Origin: Arsenicitalea aurantiaca
GTDB taxonomy: Bacteria; Pseudomonadota; Alphaproteobacteria; Rhizobiales; Devosiaceae
NCBI RefSeq assembly: GCF_003994485.1
Contig: NZ_RZNJ01000004.1
Coordinates: forward strand, 124,001-188,000
Direction: 5' to 3'
DNA: 64,000 nt
In this document: positions 39,051 to 48,070 of the stretch, in pieces
How positions within the stretch are numbered: position 1 is the stretch's first letter
How the letters are laid out: every line of letters starts with the position of its first letter
Position numbers and translations under genes: made by a program
Notes under the pieces: model-generated
The model's input: only the letters and a program-made list of their open reading frames with translations
Databases searched by the model: none
What the model was told of the DNA's origin: nothing

Positions 39051-39815
39051 TCAGGGATGGAGCTGAGGGTTGCTGCCTGAGAAGCGCTGCGTGCGCTCGG
39101 CCAGCCGGCCGCCATAGCGCTCCTGGCTCGCAGACAGATGCCGGCGCATCGCGTCGCGCGCACCCTGTTCGTCCTGGGCGGAGATGGCGCTCAGAATGCG
39201 TGCATGCTCGCGTTGCAATCCCGCCTGATAATCGAATGCGAGTTCGCGTTCCGTCGCCCAGGGCGAGGTCACGTCACACGGAATGGTGCGGCTGCCCAGC
39301 CCATCGAGCACCTCGACATAGAAGGGATTGTTGGTTGCGCCGGCAATGGCGCGGTGGAATGCGAAATCTGCGCCGCCGGTGGGTTCGCCGAGCCCGAGCA
39401 GCCGGTCGAACTCGAAGAACGCCTCCTGGATCTGCGCTTCCTGGGCCGAGCTTCGCCGGATGGCCGCCAGCGCTGCCGATTCCACCTCGATCGCGAGCCG
39501 GACTTCGAGCACATAGAGCGCGGTCGAAAGCTTGCTGGTGTCGCCCCCGATCGTCCAGCCGGGGTGAGGCGCCGGCTCGAGCACAAAAACCCCTGCCCCT
39601 TGCCGCGGCTCGACAAGGCCGTCGGCCGCGAGCGCCGAGATCGCCTCGCGCACCACCGCGCGGCTGACGCCAAACCGTGCGGTCAGCGCGGTCTCCGGTG
39701 GCAGTTTGCCGCCGACGGGGAAGCTGCCGGCCTGCAGCTGGTCGCGCAGCGTCTGTGCCACCTGTTCGGAGAGCCGCGGCTTGCGCCGGACCTGATCGCG
39801 CAATTGCGTGCTCAT
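39051..39815 (-). CDS. GntR family regulator (FadR/FCD subfamily)
   Basis: A 254-residue regulator. The winged HTH reads FPVGGKLPPETALTARFGVSRAVVREAISALAADGLVEPRQGAGVFV, and an all-helical FCD ligand domain follows (LAIEVESAALAAIRR; DFAFHRAIAGATNNPFYVEVLDGLG; EHARILSAISAQDEQGARDAMRRHL with metal-binding His). FCD regulators of this type often sense uronates or aldonates (UxuR/ExuR/KdgR-like). It overlaps dctM by four bases and so belongs to the TRAP operon. Confidence 0.92.
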   Translation of the reverse strand: MSTQLRDQVRRKPRLSEQVAQTLRDQLQAGSFPVGGKLPPETALTARFGVSRAVVREAISALAADGLVEPRQGAGVFVLEPAPHPGWTIGGDTSKLSTALYVLEVRLAIEVESAALAAIRRSSAQEAQIQEAFFEFDRLLGLGEPTGGADFAFHRAIAGATNNPFYVEVLDGLGSRTIPCDVTSPWATERELAFDYQAGLQREHARILSAISAQDEQGARDAMRRHLSASQERYGGRLAERTQRFSGSNPQLHP

Positions 39816-41092
39816 CGGAACACCGATGGGAGCCAGAGCGACAGCGCGGGGATATAGGTGACCAGCAGCAAGACCGCGACGCCTGCCCCATAGAACGGCC
39901 AGATGGTCCTCAGGGCCTGCCAGATCGGTATTTTGGCCACCGCGCAGCCCACGAAAAGTACCGCCCCGACCGGTGGTGTGCAGAGCCCGATCCCGAGGTT
40001 CAAAATCATGATCACCCCGAAATGGACAGGATCAATGCCGTAGGCGACGGCCACCGGCAGGAAGATGGGCGTGGTGATGATGATGAGCGGGCTCATGTCC
40101 ATGAACGTGCCGAGGAACAGCAGCATCACGTTGATGAGCAGCAGGATGATGATCGGATTGTCCGAAACGGTCTGCAGGAAGGCGATCATCGAGGCGGGAA
40201 CCCGCAGATAGGCGAGGAGCCAGCCGAAGCCCGCAGCCGTGCCGATGATGAGCAGTACCATCGCGGTCGTCCGGACTGCACCGAGCGTCGCCGCCACGAA
40301 CTGCGTCCACCCCATCTGGCGATAGACGAGCGTCGTCACGAGCAGCGCATAAAGGATGGCGATGCACGAGCTTTCCGTTGCCGTGAAGACGCCCGACCGC
40401 ACGCCCCCGAAGATGATGACGATCAGCATCAGCCCGGGGACGGCACCCACCAGCAGATGGAGAACCGCGATCCAGCCGGCGAACTTTTCGGTCGGATAGC
40501 CGCGATGACGCGCGACGAAATAGGCGACGGTCATCAGCGCTATCGTCAGCAGCAGGCCGGGCACGATCCCGGCGGTGAAGAGGTCCGCGATCGATATGCG
40601 ACCACCCGCCGAGATCGAATAGAGGATCATGTTGTGGCTGGGCGGGATCATCAGCGCGATGATCGAGGATACGACGGTGATGTTGACCGCGTAGTCGACC
40701 CCATAGCCCCGCGCCTTCATCTGCGGGATCATCAGCCCGCCGATCGCCGAGGCATCGGCAACCGCCGAGCCAGAAATACCCCCGAAGAGCAGGGAGGCGG
40801 AGATGTTCACCTGGCCGAGCCCGCCCCGAAGGTGCCCGACGAGCCCGCCTGCCAGCGCGACGAGGCGCGCTGCGATCCCCCCGCGCACCATGAGGTCGCC
40901 CGCATAGATGAAGAACGGGATCGCCAGGAGCGAAAAGATCGAGACGCCTGCATTGAGCCGCTGGAAGATGACGAGCGGCGGCAGGCCGATATAGAGAACG
41001 GTGGCGAACGACGCGACGCCCAGGCAGAAGGCGACAGGCGTACCGATCAGCAGCAGGAAAACGAAGGTCGAGAAGAGAACGACGAGTTCCAT
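39812..41092 (-). CDS. TRAP transporter large permease (DctM type)
   Basis: A 426-residue, about 12-helix membrane subunit. It shows GTPVAFCLGVASF, SLLAIPFFIYAGDLMVRGGIAARLVALAG and LLFGGISGSAVADASAIGGLMIPQMKARGY, the DctM signatures. It follows DctQ by three bases. Confidence 0.93.
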   Translation of the reverse strand: MELVVLFSTFVFLLLIGTPVAFCLGVASFATVLYIGLPPLVIFQRLNAGVSIFSLLAIPFFIYAGDLMVRGGIAARLVALAGGLVGHLRGGLGQVNISASLLFGGISGSAVADASAIGGLMIPQMKARGYGVDYAVNITVVSSIIALMIPPSHNMILYSISAGGRISIADLFTAGIVPGLLLTIALMTVAYFVARHRGYPTEKFAGWIAVLHLLVGAVPGLMLIVIIFGGVRSGVFTATESSCIAILYALLVTTLVYRQMGWTQFVAATLGAVRTTAMVLLIIGTAAGFGWLLAYLRVPASMIAFLQTVSDNPIIILLLINVMLLFLGTFMDMSPLIIITTPIFLPVAVAYGIDPVHFGVIMILNLGIGLCTPPVGAVLFVGCAVAKIPIWQALRTIWPFYGAGVAVLLLVTYIPALSLWLPSVFR

Positions 41093-41095
41093 CGG

Positions 41096-41650
41096 TCAGG
41101 CTTTCGTGGCGCTGATGTCGTCAGCCGCGGTGGAATGGGTGTAGCCATCTAGTATGTCGTCGGGCCTGAGGCCGGAGAGCCGCTCAAGGATCCGATAGAG
41201 GGTAAAGAGGACGACGAGCGAGCCGCCCGCGACGATCGGCAGATAGCTCATCCCGGCAGGTATCCCGAGCGTCGGCTTGGTGCCGCTCCAGGTGCCGATC
41301 ACCAATTGCAGCCCGAACCCCACCATGCCTGCGCCGAATGCGATCACGGCAAGGTCGGAGATCATGCGCAGCACGATCTTGAACCGCTTTGGCAGCACGT
41401 AGAGGAGGACGTCGAACCCCAGATGGGTTCGCTCGCGCACCCCGACTGCCGCGCCGAGGAAAATGAACCAGCTCATCAGTTCGATCGATCCCGCCTCTGC
41501 CCAGGTCGGCGTACGATTGAGCACATAGCGTCCGAAGACCTGGTAGGCGACAACGGCGGTCATCAGGACGAGGCCCGTTCCGGCGATCCAGAGTGCGAGC
41601 ATCGCGATGCGATCGACGAGAGGGCGGATGGCCACGAGGAAGCGTTTCAT
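41096..41650 (-). CDS. TRAP transporter small permease (DctQ type)
   Basis: A 184-residue four-helix protein with VFGRYVLNRTPTWAEAGSIELMSWFIFLGAAVGVRERTHLGFDVL, the DctQ core. It lies between dctP and dctM. Confidence 0.9.
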   Translation of the reverse strand: MKRFLVAIRPLVDRIAMLALWIAGTGLVLMTAVVAYQVFGRYVLNRTPTWAEAGSIELMSWFIFLGAAVGVRERTHLGFDVLLYVLPKRFKIVLRMISDLAVIAFGAGMVGFGLQLVIGTWSGTKPTLGIPAGMSYLPIVAGGSLVVLFTLYRILERLSGLRPDDILDGYTHSTAADDISATKA

Positions 41651-41704
41651 CGCGCGGGGGCTCCGGCCGATGGAAGGGACGCCGCTTGACCCTGCGGCGG
41701 GGAC

Positions 41705-41727
41705 GCCGGAGCCCGGCGGGCTCCGGC
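41705..41727 (-). terminator. Attenuator hairpin between dctP and dctQ
   Basis: A perfect ten-pair stem (gccggagccc 41705-41714 with gggctccggc 41718-41727) and a three-base loop lie directly after the dctP stop. A further copy of the ctccggc arm is at 41655-41666. No T-run follows, so partial attenuation or 3'-end protection is more likely than full termination. Confidence 0.65.
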
Positions 41728-41734
41728 TCTGCGC

Positions 41735-42712
41735 TTACTCGGTCGCCTGGATGCGGGCGACGAGATCCTGAAGCTCAGGCGTATCGACATACTTCTCGTA
41801 GACCGGCGCCATGGCGTCGATGAAGGGCTGCTTGTCGACCTCGATCACTTCCGAACCGGCGGCAAGCACGGTTTCGAGCGCAGCCGCTTCGGCGGCATCC
41901 CAGAGTTCGCGCTGGCGGGCAACGCTGTCCTTGGCGGCCTGACGGATGATCTCCTGGTCTTCGGCGGAGAAGCGGTCCCAGGTCGATTTCGCCATGACGA
42001 GGACTTCGGGCACGATGAGGTGTTCATCGAGCGTATAGTAGCGGGCGACCTCGGCATGCGCCGAGCTCTCATAGCTCGGGGGATTGTTCTCGGCGCCGTC
42101 GATGACACCGGTCTGGATGGCCGAATAGACCTCGCCATAGGGAAGCGGGGTGGCGTTCGCCCCCAGGGCGCTGACCATGTCCACGAACACGTCGGACTGC
42201 ATGACGCGGAAGCGCTGGCCTTCCATGTCGGCAATCGAACGTACCGGGCGCTCGGACGTGTAGAACGAGCGGGCGCCGGCATCGTAGAAGGCCAGCCCGA
42301 TCAGATCGTAATCCTCGAACGTCGCGAGGATCTCCTCGCCGATCTCACCATCCATGACGGTGCGCATGTGGTCGACCGAGCGGAAGATGTAGGGCAGCGA
42401 CGGGACGCGCGTTTCGGCGATGAGGTTGTTGAAGGGCCCCATGGAGACGCGGTTCATATCGATGACGCCAAACCGGGTCTGCTCGATGGTGTCGGCCTCT
42501 TCGCCGAGCTGGGCGCCGTAGAACACCTCGATCGAGATGCGCCCGTCCGTCCGCTCCTCAAGCAGTTCGCCCATATATTTGACGGCCTCGACGGTCGGAT
42601 AGCCGTCCGGATGCGTGTCGGACGAGCGCAGGACCGTCTGCGCGCTGGCTGCGCCGATGCTCATCGTCACGGCAATGGCGGTGCCGGCCGCCAGTCTGGC
42701 AAAATGATGCAT
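41735..42712 (-). CDS. TRAP transporter substrate-binding protein (DctP type)
   Basis: Periplasmic binding protein of 325 residues with a signal peptide ([25 protein letters not shown]), then [38 protein letters not shown], and the family arginine in [44 protein letters not shown]. The context with kduI, kduD and kdgF suggests an unsaturated or free uronate as ligand. ATG 42712 has a GGGAGG site; the longer frame lacks a signal peptide. Confidence 0.93.
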   Translation of the reverse strand: MHHFARLAAGTAIAVTMSIGAASAQTVLRSSDTHPDGYPTVEAVKYMGELLEERTDGRISIEVFYGAQLGEEADTIEQTRFGVIDMNRVSMGPFNNLIAETRVPSLPYIFRSVDHMRTVMDGEIGEEILATFEDYDLIGLAFYDAGARSFYTSERPVRSIADMEGQRFRVMQSDVFVDMVSALGANATPLPYGEVYSAIQTGVIDGAENNPPSYESSAHAEVARYYTLDEHLIVPEVLVMAKSTWDRFSAEDQEIIRQAAKDSVARQRELWDAAEAAALETVLAAGSEVIEVDKQPFIDAMAPVYEKYVDTPELQDLVARIQATE

Positions 42713-42868
42713 GTAGAACCTCCCATGGACAGCCCGAAGGGACCGCCCGTTCCTGCCCGCTCCTGGCGGACCATGATGTGCTGAAGCTTGCCGGGATCGT
42801 CCGGCGCGCTCCTCCTCCAGCGGCATCGGCACGCTTGAGCAGCGCCTCCCCGATCACCACAGCCCAAA

Positions 42869-42905
42869 GTGGTATGGAAGATACTTTGTCCTGTCAACAG
42901 ACAAA
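42869..42905 (-). promoter_or_regulatory. Promoter and operator-like dyad of the TRAP-kdu operon
   Basis: On the minus strand a TTGACA -35 (42892-42897), a 17-base spacer and a TACCAC -10 (42869-42874) form a plausible promoter. The -35 lies within the dyad TTTGTC-N9-GACAAA (42885-42905), a fitting place for the GntR protein. Confidence 0.55.
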
Positions 42906-42940
42906 ACTGGCCACTTGTCTGATGACTGAACGGGCATAGA

Positions 42941-42971
42941 AAAAGGCCCCGCCTAAGCCAGACGGGGCCTT
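42941..42971 (-). terminator. Rho-independent terminator after ilvD
   Basis: On the minus strand the stem aaggccccg (42963-42971 side) with cggggcctt (42943-42951 side) is followed by a T-rich run. It lies 23 bases past the ilvD stop and separates it from the TRAP promoter. Confidence 0.85.
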
Positions 42972-42993
42972 CGCGCGATGAGCTAAAGCGCAC

Positions 42994-44838
42994 TTAGCGG
43001 TCGAAATCGCCCAGATCACGCACCGCGCCCTTGGCGGCGCTGGTGGCGAAAGCGGCATAGGCCTTGAGCGCGGTGGTCACCTTGCGCTTGCGCGGGGCAG
43101 CGGGCTTCCAGCCTGCGGCGTCCTGCTCGGCGCGGCGGCGCGCCAGTTCGGCATCGCTGACCAGCAGGTTGATGGTGCGGCCGGGAATGTCGATCTCGAT
43201 CTGGTCGCCTTCGCGCACGAGCCCGATCGCGCCGCCTTCGGCAGCCTCGGGTGAACAATGCCCGATGGAGAGCCCTGACGAGCCCCCGGAGAACCGCCCG
43301 TCGGTGACGAGCGCGCAGGCCTTGCCGAGCCCCTTGGACTTCAGATAGCTCGTCGGATAGAGCATCTCCTGCATTCCGGGACCGCCCCGCGGGCCTTCAT
43401 AGCGGATGAGGACGACATCGCCTTCCTTGATCTCGTTGGAGAGGATGGCCTTGACCGACGCGTCCTGGCTCTCGAAGACCCGCGCCGGGCCGGTGAACTT
43501 GAGGATGGATTCGTCCACCCCCGCCGTCTTCACGATGCAGCCCTCGGTCGCGATGTTGCCCTTGAGCACGGCAAGCCCGCCATCCTGGGAGAAGGCGTGG
43601 TCAGGCGCACGGATCACGCCCTTGACCCGATCGAGGTCGAGTTCGGTCCAGCGATTGGACTGGCTGAAAGCCTGGGTGGTGCGCACGCCGCCGGGCGCCG
43701 CCATGAAGAAATTGCGCACGCTGTCGGAATTGGTGCGGCTGATGTCCCACCGGTCGAGCGCATCCCCTATGGTCGCGGCATGGATGGTGGGCACGTCGCG
43801 ATTGATGAGATTGCCACGATCCAGCTGGCCGAGAATGGACATGATCCCACCGGCGCGGTGAACATCTTCCATGTGAACGTCGTTCTTGGCGGGCGCGACC
43901 TTGCAGAGCACAGGGACCCGGCGGCTCAGCGCATCGATGTCGTCCATCGTGAAATCGACTTCGCCCTCATGGGCAGCCGCGAGGATATGCAGGACGGTGT
44001 TGGTCGAGCCGCCCATGGCGATGTCGAGCGCCATGGCGTTCTCGAAGGCGGCCTTGGTCGCGATCGAGCGGGGCAGGACGCTTTCGTCCTCCTGCTCGTA
44101 ATAGCGCCGTGCCAGATCCACGATCAGATGACCCGCTTCCTGGAAGAGGCGCTTGCGATCCGAATGCGTTGCCAGCGTCGAGCCATTGCCCGGCAGCGAC
44201 AGCCCCAGGGCTTCGGTCAGGCAGTTCATGGAATTGGCGGTGAACATGCCCGAGCACGATCCGCAGGTGGGGCATGCCGCTTCCTCGACCGCCTGGACCT
44301 CCTCATCGGTATACTGGTCGTCCGCGGCCATCACCATGGCATCGACGAGGTCGAGGGCCTGCAGCTTGCCCTTGAGCATGGCCTTGCCCGCTTCCATCGG
44401 ACCACCCGACACGAAGACCACCGGAATGTTGAGCCGCATGGCGGCATTGAGCATGCCCGGCGTGATCTTGTCGCAATTGGAAATGCAGACCATGGCGTCC
44501 GCACAATGAGCGTTGACCATGTACTCGACGCTGTCCGCGATGATCTCGCGACTGGGCAGCGAATAGAGCATGCCGTCATGGCCCATCGCGATGCCGTCAT
44601 CGACAGCGATGGTGTTGAATTCCTTGGCGACGCCGCCCGCCGCCTCGATCTCGCGCGCCACGAGCTGGCCGAGATCCTTGAGGTGGACATGCCCCGGCAC
44701 GAACTGGGTGAACGAATTGACCACTGCGATGATCGGCTTGCCGAAATCGCCATCCTTCATGCCCGTCGCGCGCCAGAGACCGCGTGCGCCGGCCATGTTG
44801 CGGCCATGGGTGGTGGTGCGTGAACGATAAGCGGGCAT
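42994..44838 (-). CDS. ilvD: Dihydroxy-acid dehydratase IlvD
   Basis: Fe-S dehydratase of branched-chain amino acid synthesis. The 614-residue protein has the full canonical pattern: [50 protein letters not shown] and [14 protein letters not shown]. The start at 44838 has a GAGGAGAG site; the frame runs open another 396 bases upstream but that part is not IlvD-like. Because it closely follows amino-acid IlvD rather than the sugar-acid dehydratases, I take it as biosynthetic despite the uronate neighbour. Confidence 0.95.
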   Translation of the reverse strand: MPAYRSRTTTHGRNMAGARGLWRATGMKDGDFGKPIIAVVNSFTQFVPGHVHLKDLGQLVAREIEAAGGVAKEFNTIAVDDGIAMGHDGMLYSLPSREIIADSVEYMVNAHCADAMVCISNCDKITPGMLNAAMRLNIPVVFVSGGPMEAGKAMLKGKLQALDLVDAMVMAADDQYTDEEVQAVEEAACPTCGSCSGMFTANSMNCLTEALGLSLPGNGSTLATHSDRKRLFQEAGHLIVDLARRYYEQEDESVLPRSIATKAAFENAMALDIAMGGSTNTVLHILAAAHEGEVDFTMDDIDALSRRVPVLCKVAPAKNDVHMEDVHRAGGIMSILGQLDRGNLINRDVPTIHAATIGDALDRWDISRTNSDSVRNFFMAAPGGVRTTQAFSQSNRWTELDLDRVKGVIRAPDHAFSQDGGLAVLKGNIATEGCIVKTAGVDESILKFTGPARVFESQDASVKAILSNEIKEGDVVLIRYEGPRGGPGMQEMLYPTSYLKSKGLGKACALVTDGRFSGGSSGLSIGHCSPEAAEGGAIGLVREGDQIEIDIPGRTINLLVSDAELARRRAEQDAAGWKPAAPRKRKVTTALKAYAAFATSAAKGAVRDLGDFDR

Positions 44839-44949
44839 GTCTCTCCTCACAACTTCTCTGCAGCCCCCGGGGCCGGCAACGGATCGCGGCCCTTCTCGGG
44901 CCTCTCCTGCTTTCTCATACAAGCTCGCCGCGACGGGCGCAAACGAATT

Positions 44950-44972
44950 GCGTACCGTACCGTACGGTACGC
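44950..44972. promoter_or_regulatory. Perfect palindrome upstream of ilvD
   Basis: Arms GCGTACCGTAC (44950-44960) and GTACGGTACGC (44962-44972) around one central base. The left half also reads as tandem CGTAC units. It is 112 bases upstream of the ilvD start and looks like a repressor operator. Confidence 0.65.
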
Positions 44973-45088
44973 ACGCGGATGTGAAGTCTGCTGGTGGAGC
45001 GATGACGTGGCATGGTTCATGCACCAGATCTCTTATCCACCGGATCTGTTCGTGCACCAGGTCCGAACCGCCAGATGGGGGAGAGCTC

Positions 45089-45301
45089 ATGCGTCGGCTG
45101 TTGAACTGGCTCGCGGCAAGCCTGGCCGCCGATGCCGAACCGCGCACTTTCGGTCTGCCGGTCCTCTTGGGCGGGCCGGGCCTGAGGCCGGCATCACTCC
45201 CGCTTGCTGGGGCGTTTCCTGCCCTCGGAAACACCAGACCGCCTCAAAATGCGGCAACACCATCGACCTGCCACCAATATTTGCGTCTACCCCAAAATTA
45301 G
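45089..45301 (+). CDS. Possible small protein, 70 residues
   Basis: An ATG at 45089 with a GGGGGAGAG site three bases upstream opens a 70-codon frame ([18 protein letters not shown] start, [13 protein letters not shown] end). I recognise no family. Coding bias is not distinctive, so it may be a chance frame in the long gap. Confidence 0.25.
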   Translation: MRRLLNWLAASLAADAEPRTFGLPVLLGGPGLRPASLPLAGAFPALGNTRPPQNAATPSTCHQYLRLPQN

Positions 45302-45506
45302 AGTTGACTTTGTTTGTGCGCGGGCGTGAGTATTTACCCGTCACCGGAGGCCGATCCCAGAGCTGAGCCAGCAGAGCGGGCACGCAGCAGGACCATCGAG
45401 AGGCGCAAGTCTTCGCCGCCGCGCACCGGTTCCTGACCCCTCGCTGTCCCGGATTTCAGGCATCGACCTTCCCGGATGCAATCGAGAAGGGAAGCAGGGG
45501 AAGACG

Positions 45507-46340
45507 ATGAAACACCATCTGATCGGCGCGTTCGCCGTTGTCGCACTCATGAGCGCGCCCACCGCCTGGGCGCAGGAACTGCCAGAGGACATCGCTGCAT
45601 CCGGCGTCGTGCGCATCGCGCTCGAGCCGGCCTATGTGCCGATGGAATATTTCGATCCCGAGACCGGCGAACTGACCGGCTTCGACGTCGAGCTCGCCCG
45701 CGCAATGGCGGAAATCCTCGGGGTAGAGATCGAGTACCAGGAAGGCACGTTCGAGTCTCTCACTCCGGCCCTGCAGTCGGGCCGCGCCGACATGATCATG
45801 AGCGGCTTTTACGACCGGCCCGCGCGGCGCGAATATTTCGACTTCATCAACTACCTAGTCGCGGGCGCCCAGTTCTTCGGGCTCGAGAGCAACACCGAAC
45901 TGACAGAACCCACCGACCTTTGTGGGGAATCGGTTTCGACGATCCGCGCCACGAGCTATCCCGAAACCATCGAGACCTTCTCCAACGAGTTCTGCGTGGC
46001 CGCCGGCCTCGAGCCGATCACCGTTTCGCCCGACAGCGACGTGCCGCAGATGTTGATCAACCTCCGGACCGGACGCGTTGCCGGTGCCGTCCAAGGCCTT
46101 GAATCCGTGCCTGCCCTCATGGCCAACGAGCCGGGCACCTACAAGCCGGTTGGCGAACCGATCGGCAGCGCGCTCATGGGCATGGCCTTCAACAAGGACG
46201 ACACCGTGCTGCGCGACGCCTTCGTCTACGCCCTGCGCGAGACGATCTCGAACGGCACCTATGACGAGCTGATCGCAAAGTACCAGCTCGAACTCAGCGC
46301 CTATCCCGAGCCCACCATCAATGGCGAGCCCATCGAGTAA
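45507..46340 (+). CDS. Amino-acid ABC transporter substrate-binding protein (family 3)
   Basis: A 277-residue periplasmic binding protein with a signal peptide (MKHHLIGAFAVVALMSAPTAWAQ) and family-3 motifs ALEPAYVPMEYFDPETGELTGFDVELARAMAEILG and MLINLRTGRVAGAVQGLES. It stands alone on the plus strand, 3.3 kb from the matching ATPase and permease genes on the minus strand (49645-51389). The ligand is likely a polar or basic amino acid or an analogue. Confidence 0.9.
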   Translation: MKHHLIGAFAVVALMSAPTAWAQELPEDIAASGVVRIALEPAYVPMEYFDPETGELTGFDVELARAMAEILGVEIEYQEGTFESLTPALQSGRADMIMSGFYDRPARREYFDFINYLVAGAQFFGLESNTELTEPTDLCGESVSTIRATSYPETIETFSNEFCVAAGLEPITVSPDSDVPQMLINLRTGRVAGAVQGLESVPALMANEPGTYKPVGEPIGSALMGMAFNKDDTVLRDAFVYALRETISNGTYDELIAKYQLELSAYPEPTINGEPIE

Positions 46341-46381
46341 GACGCTGGTCATTCGGGTCGGGCGTACCCGATCATCAAAAA

Positions 46382-46412
46382 GCCGCGCGGTGCGCCATCG
46401 GCCCCGCGCGGC
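46382..46412 (-). terminator. Hairpin with T-run on the minus strand
   Basis: A nine-pair stem gccgcgcgg/ccgcgcggc (46382-46390 with 46404-46412) is followed by T-run on the minus strand only. No minus-strand gene ends here, so it may stop antisense transcripts coming from the 46448 gene region; on the plus strand it would be a plain hairpin after the binding-protein gene. Confidence 0.5.
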
Positions 46413-46447
46413 CATTGCCTGCCCCTCGAGCCTCGTGACTTCGTCCG

Positions 46448-48070
46448 ATGAAAGCCTACGACTACATTATCGTCGGCGCAGGCTCCGCAGGTTCCGTCCT
46501 CGCCGCGCGGCTTTCCGAGGATCGAGGCGTCAGCGTTCTCCTTCTTGAATCGGGTCCCGGAGACGGCTCGGTCCTCATCCGCATGCCGGCGGCGGTGCCC
46601 TACCCCCTGCGCAATCCCAAATGGACCTGGCAGTTGCAAACCGGCCCCGAGCCGGGGCTCGAAGGCAGGATGATCGCTCATCCGCGCGGCCGGGTGCTCG
46701 GAGGATCGTCCTCGATCAACGGCATGGTCTTCGTGCGCGGCAACCCGCGGGATTTCGACGGCTGGGCCGCAGAGGGGCTGACAGGCTGGAGCCATGCGGA
46801 CTGCCTCCCCTATTTCCGCAGGATGGAGCGCTTCGAAGACGGAGCCGGCCCCTATCGCGGGGACGACGGCCCGCTTTCGGTCATCCGCATGACTGCCGAC
46901 AATCCTCTTTTCGAGGCCATGATCGTGGCGGCCGAGGCGTGGGGCCTCCCCTATAATGAGGACTATAACGGCTTCCGCCAGGAGGGCGTCCACCGCCACC
47001 AGGCCACGATCCGCAACGGTCATCGGGCCAGCGCCTCGCGCGCCTTTCTCCACCCCGCAATGGGTCGGCCCAATCTTACCGTCCGAACCGGCGCGGATGT
47101 GCAGCGCGTGCGCATCGCGAGCAGGAGGGCAGTGGGTGTCGTCTACGCTTCGGGAGGCACTGTCCACGAAGCTGCCGCAGATCGGGAGGTCATGCTTTGC
47201 GCAGGGAGCTACAAATCCCCGCAGCTCCTCATGCTCTCAGGGATAGGCGACGCCGACGGACTGCGCCCCCATGGCATCGAGCCCATTGTCCACCTGCCGG
47301 CGGTCGGCCGAAACCTCGAGGATCATCTCGGCGTTGGCATCGGGCACCATGCCGCAAGGCCCGGCGTATCCCCTGCGATCAGCGCCGGGACTTTCGGGCG
47401 GGCGATGATCGGACTGCGCTGGCTCCTGACCGGCAGCGGCCTCGGCGCACGCAATTTCTGGGAGACCGGCGCCTTCCTCAAAAGTCGGGATGATCTGTAT
47501 CATGCCGACATCCAGCACGAATTCCTGCCTGCGACGGGCGGGCTTTCCGGCAAGGCGCTGAGGGCGGTGGACGGCTTTCGCTACTCGATATCGCTGATGC
47601 GTCCCAAGAGCCGTGGGGAAATCACGCTCGCGTCGGGCGATCCGGCTGCCGCGCCCAGGATCGTCCACAACTACATGTCCGCTCCGGACGATCTTGCGGC
47701 CCTGAGAGCAGGCGTCCGCCGCACGCTCGAGATCATTGCGCAGAAGCCTTGGGACGCACTGCGCGGACCGGTCGATGGCATCGATCCGTCTGGATTTTCC
47801 GACACGGAGATGGATGCCTGGATCCGCCGCACGGGCAGCACCTATTTTCACCCCACGTCGAGCTGTCGCATGGGCACCAACGAACAGAGCGTCGTCGATG
47901 AGGGGGGCCGGGTTCACGGAGTCGCCGGCCTCCGCGTGATCGACGCCTCCATCCTGCCGCATGTGACGAGCGGCAACACAAATGCCCCGGTGATGATGGT
48001 TGCCGAAAAGCTCGCGGACGCCATTCGAGGGCGCCGACTGCCACCCGAACCGCAGCCTTATGACGCCTGA
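46448..48070 (+). CDS. GMC family FAD-dependent oxidoreductase
   Basis: A 540-residue choline dehydrogenase-like flavoprotein. It shows the FAD motif YIIVGAGSAGSVLAARLSED, PRGRVLGGSSSINGMVFVRG and the active-site STYFHPTSSCRMG, ending in SGNTNAPVMMVAEKLADAI. Substrates in the family range over alcohols, choline and sugars. The 3' end overlaps a second, convergent GMC gene by 13 bases. Confidence 0.92.
   Translation: MKAYDYIIVGAGSAGSVLAARLSEDRGVSVLLLESGPGDGSVLIRMPAAVPYPLRNPKWTWQLQTGPEPGLEGRMIAHPRGRVLGGSSSINGMVFVRGNPRDFDGWAAEGLTGWSHADCLPYFRRMERFEDGAGPYRGDDGPLSVIRMTADNPLFEAMIVAAEAWGLPYNEDYNGFRQEGVHRHQATIRNGHRASASRAFLHPAMGRPNLTVRTGADVQRVRIASRRAVGVVYASGGTVHEAAADREVMLCAGSYKSPQLLMLSGIGDADGLRPHGIEPIVHLPAVGRNLEDHLGVGIGHHAARPGVSPAISAGTFGRAMIGLRWLLTGSGLGARNFWETGAFLKSRDDLYHADIQHEFLPATGGLSGKALRAVDGFRYSISLMRPKSRGEITLASGDPAAAPRIVHNYMSAPDDLAALRAGVRRTLEIIAQKPWDALRGPVDGIDPSGFSDTEMDAWIRRTGSTYFHPTSSCRMGTNEQSVVDEGGRVHGVAGLRVIDASILPHVTSGNTNAPVMMVAEKLADAIRGRRLPPEPQPYDA

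Larger units (their letters stand above)
44839..45506. other. 668-base region between ilvD and the amino-acid binding protein gene
   Basis: It has no large conserved gene. It holds the perfect palindrome at 44950-44972, an imperfect direct repeat GTTC[A/G]TGCACCAG[A/G]TC (about 45016-45030 and 45049-45064), a small open frame at 45089-45301 and an AT-richer stretch with TTAGAGTTGACTTT (45298-45311) that may belong to the promoter of the 45507 gene. Confidence 0.5.

Noticed and set aside
42994-44838. Sugar-acid dehydratase (gluconate/arabinonate) instead of IlvD
   Set aside because: The length of 614 and the motif order follow amino-acid IlvD; only its location near uronate genes suggested otherwise.
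44839-45234. N-terminal extension of ilvD to 45234
   Set aside because: IlvD homology begins at [12 protein letters not shown] (44838) with a good ribosome-binding site; the extension crosses the palindrome and direct repeats.
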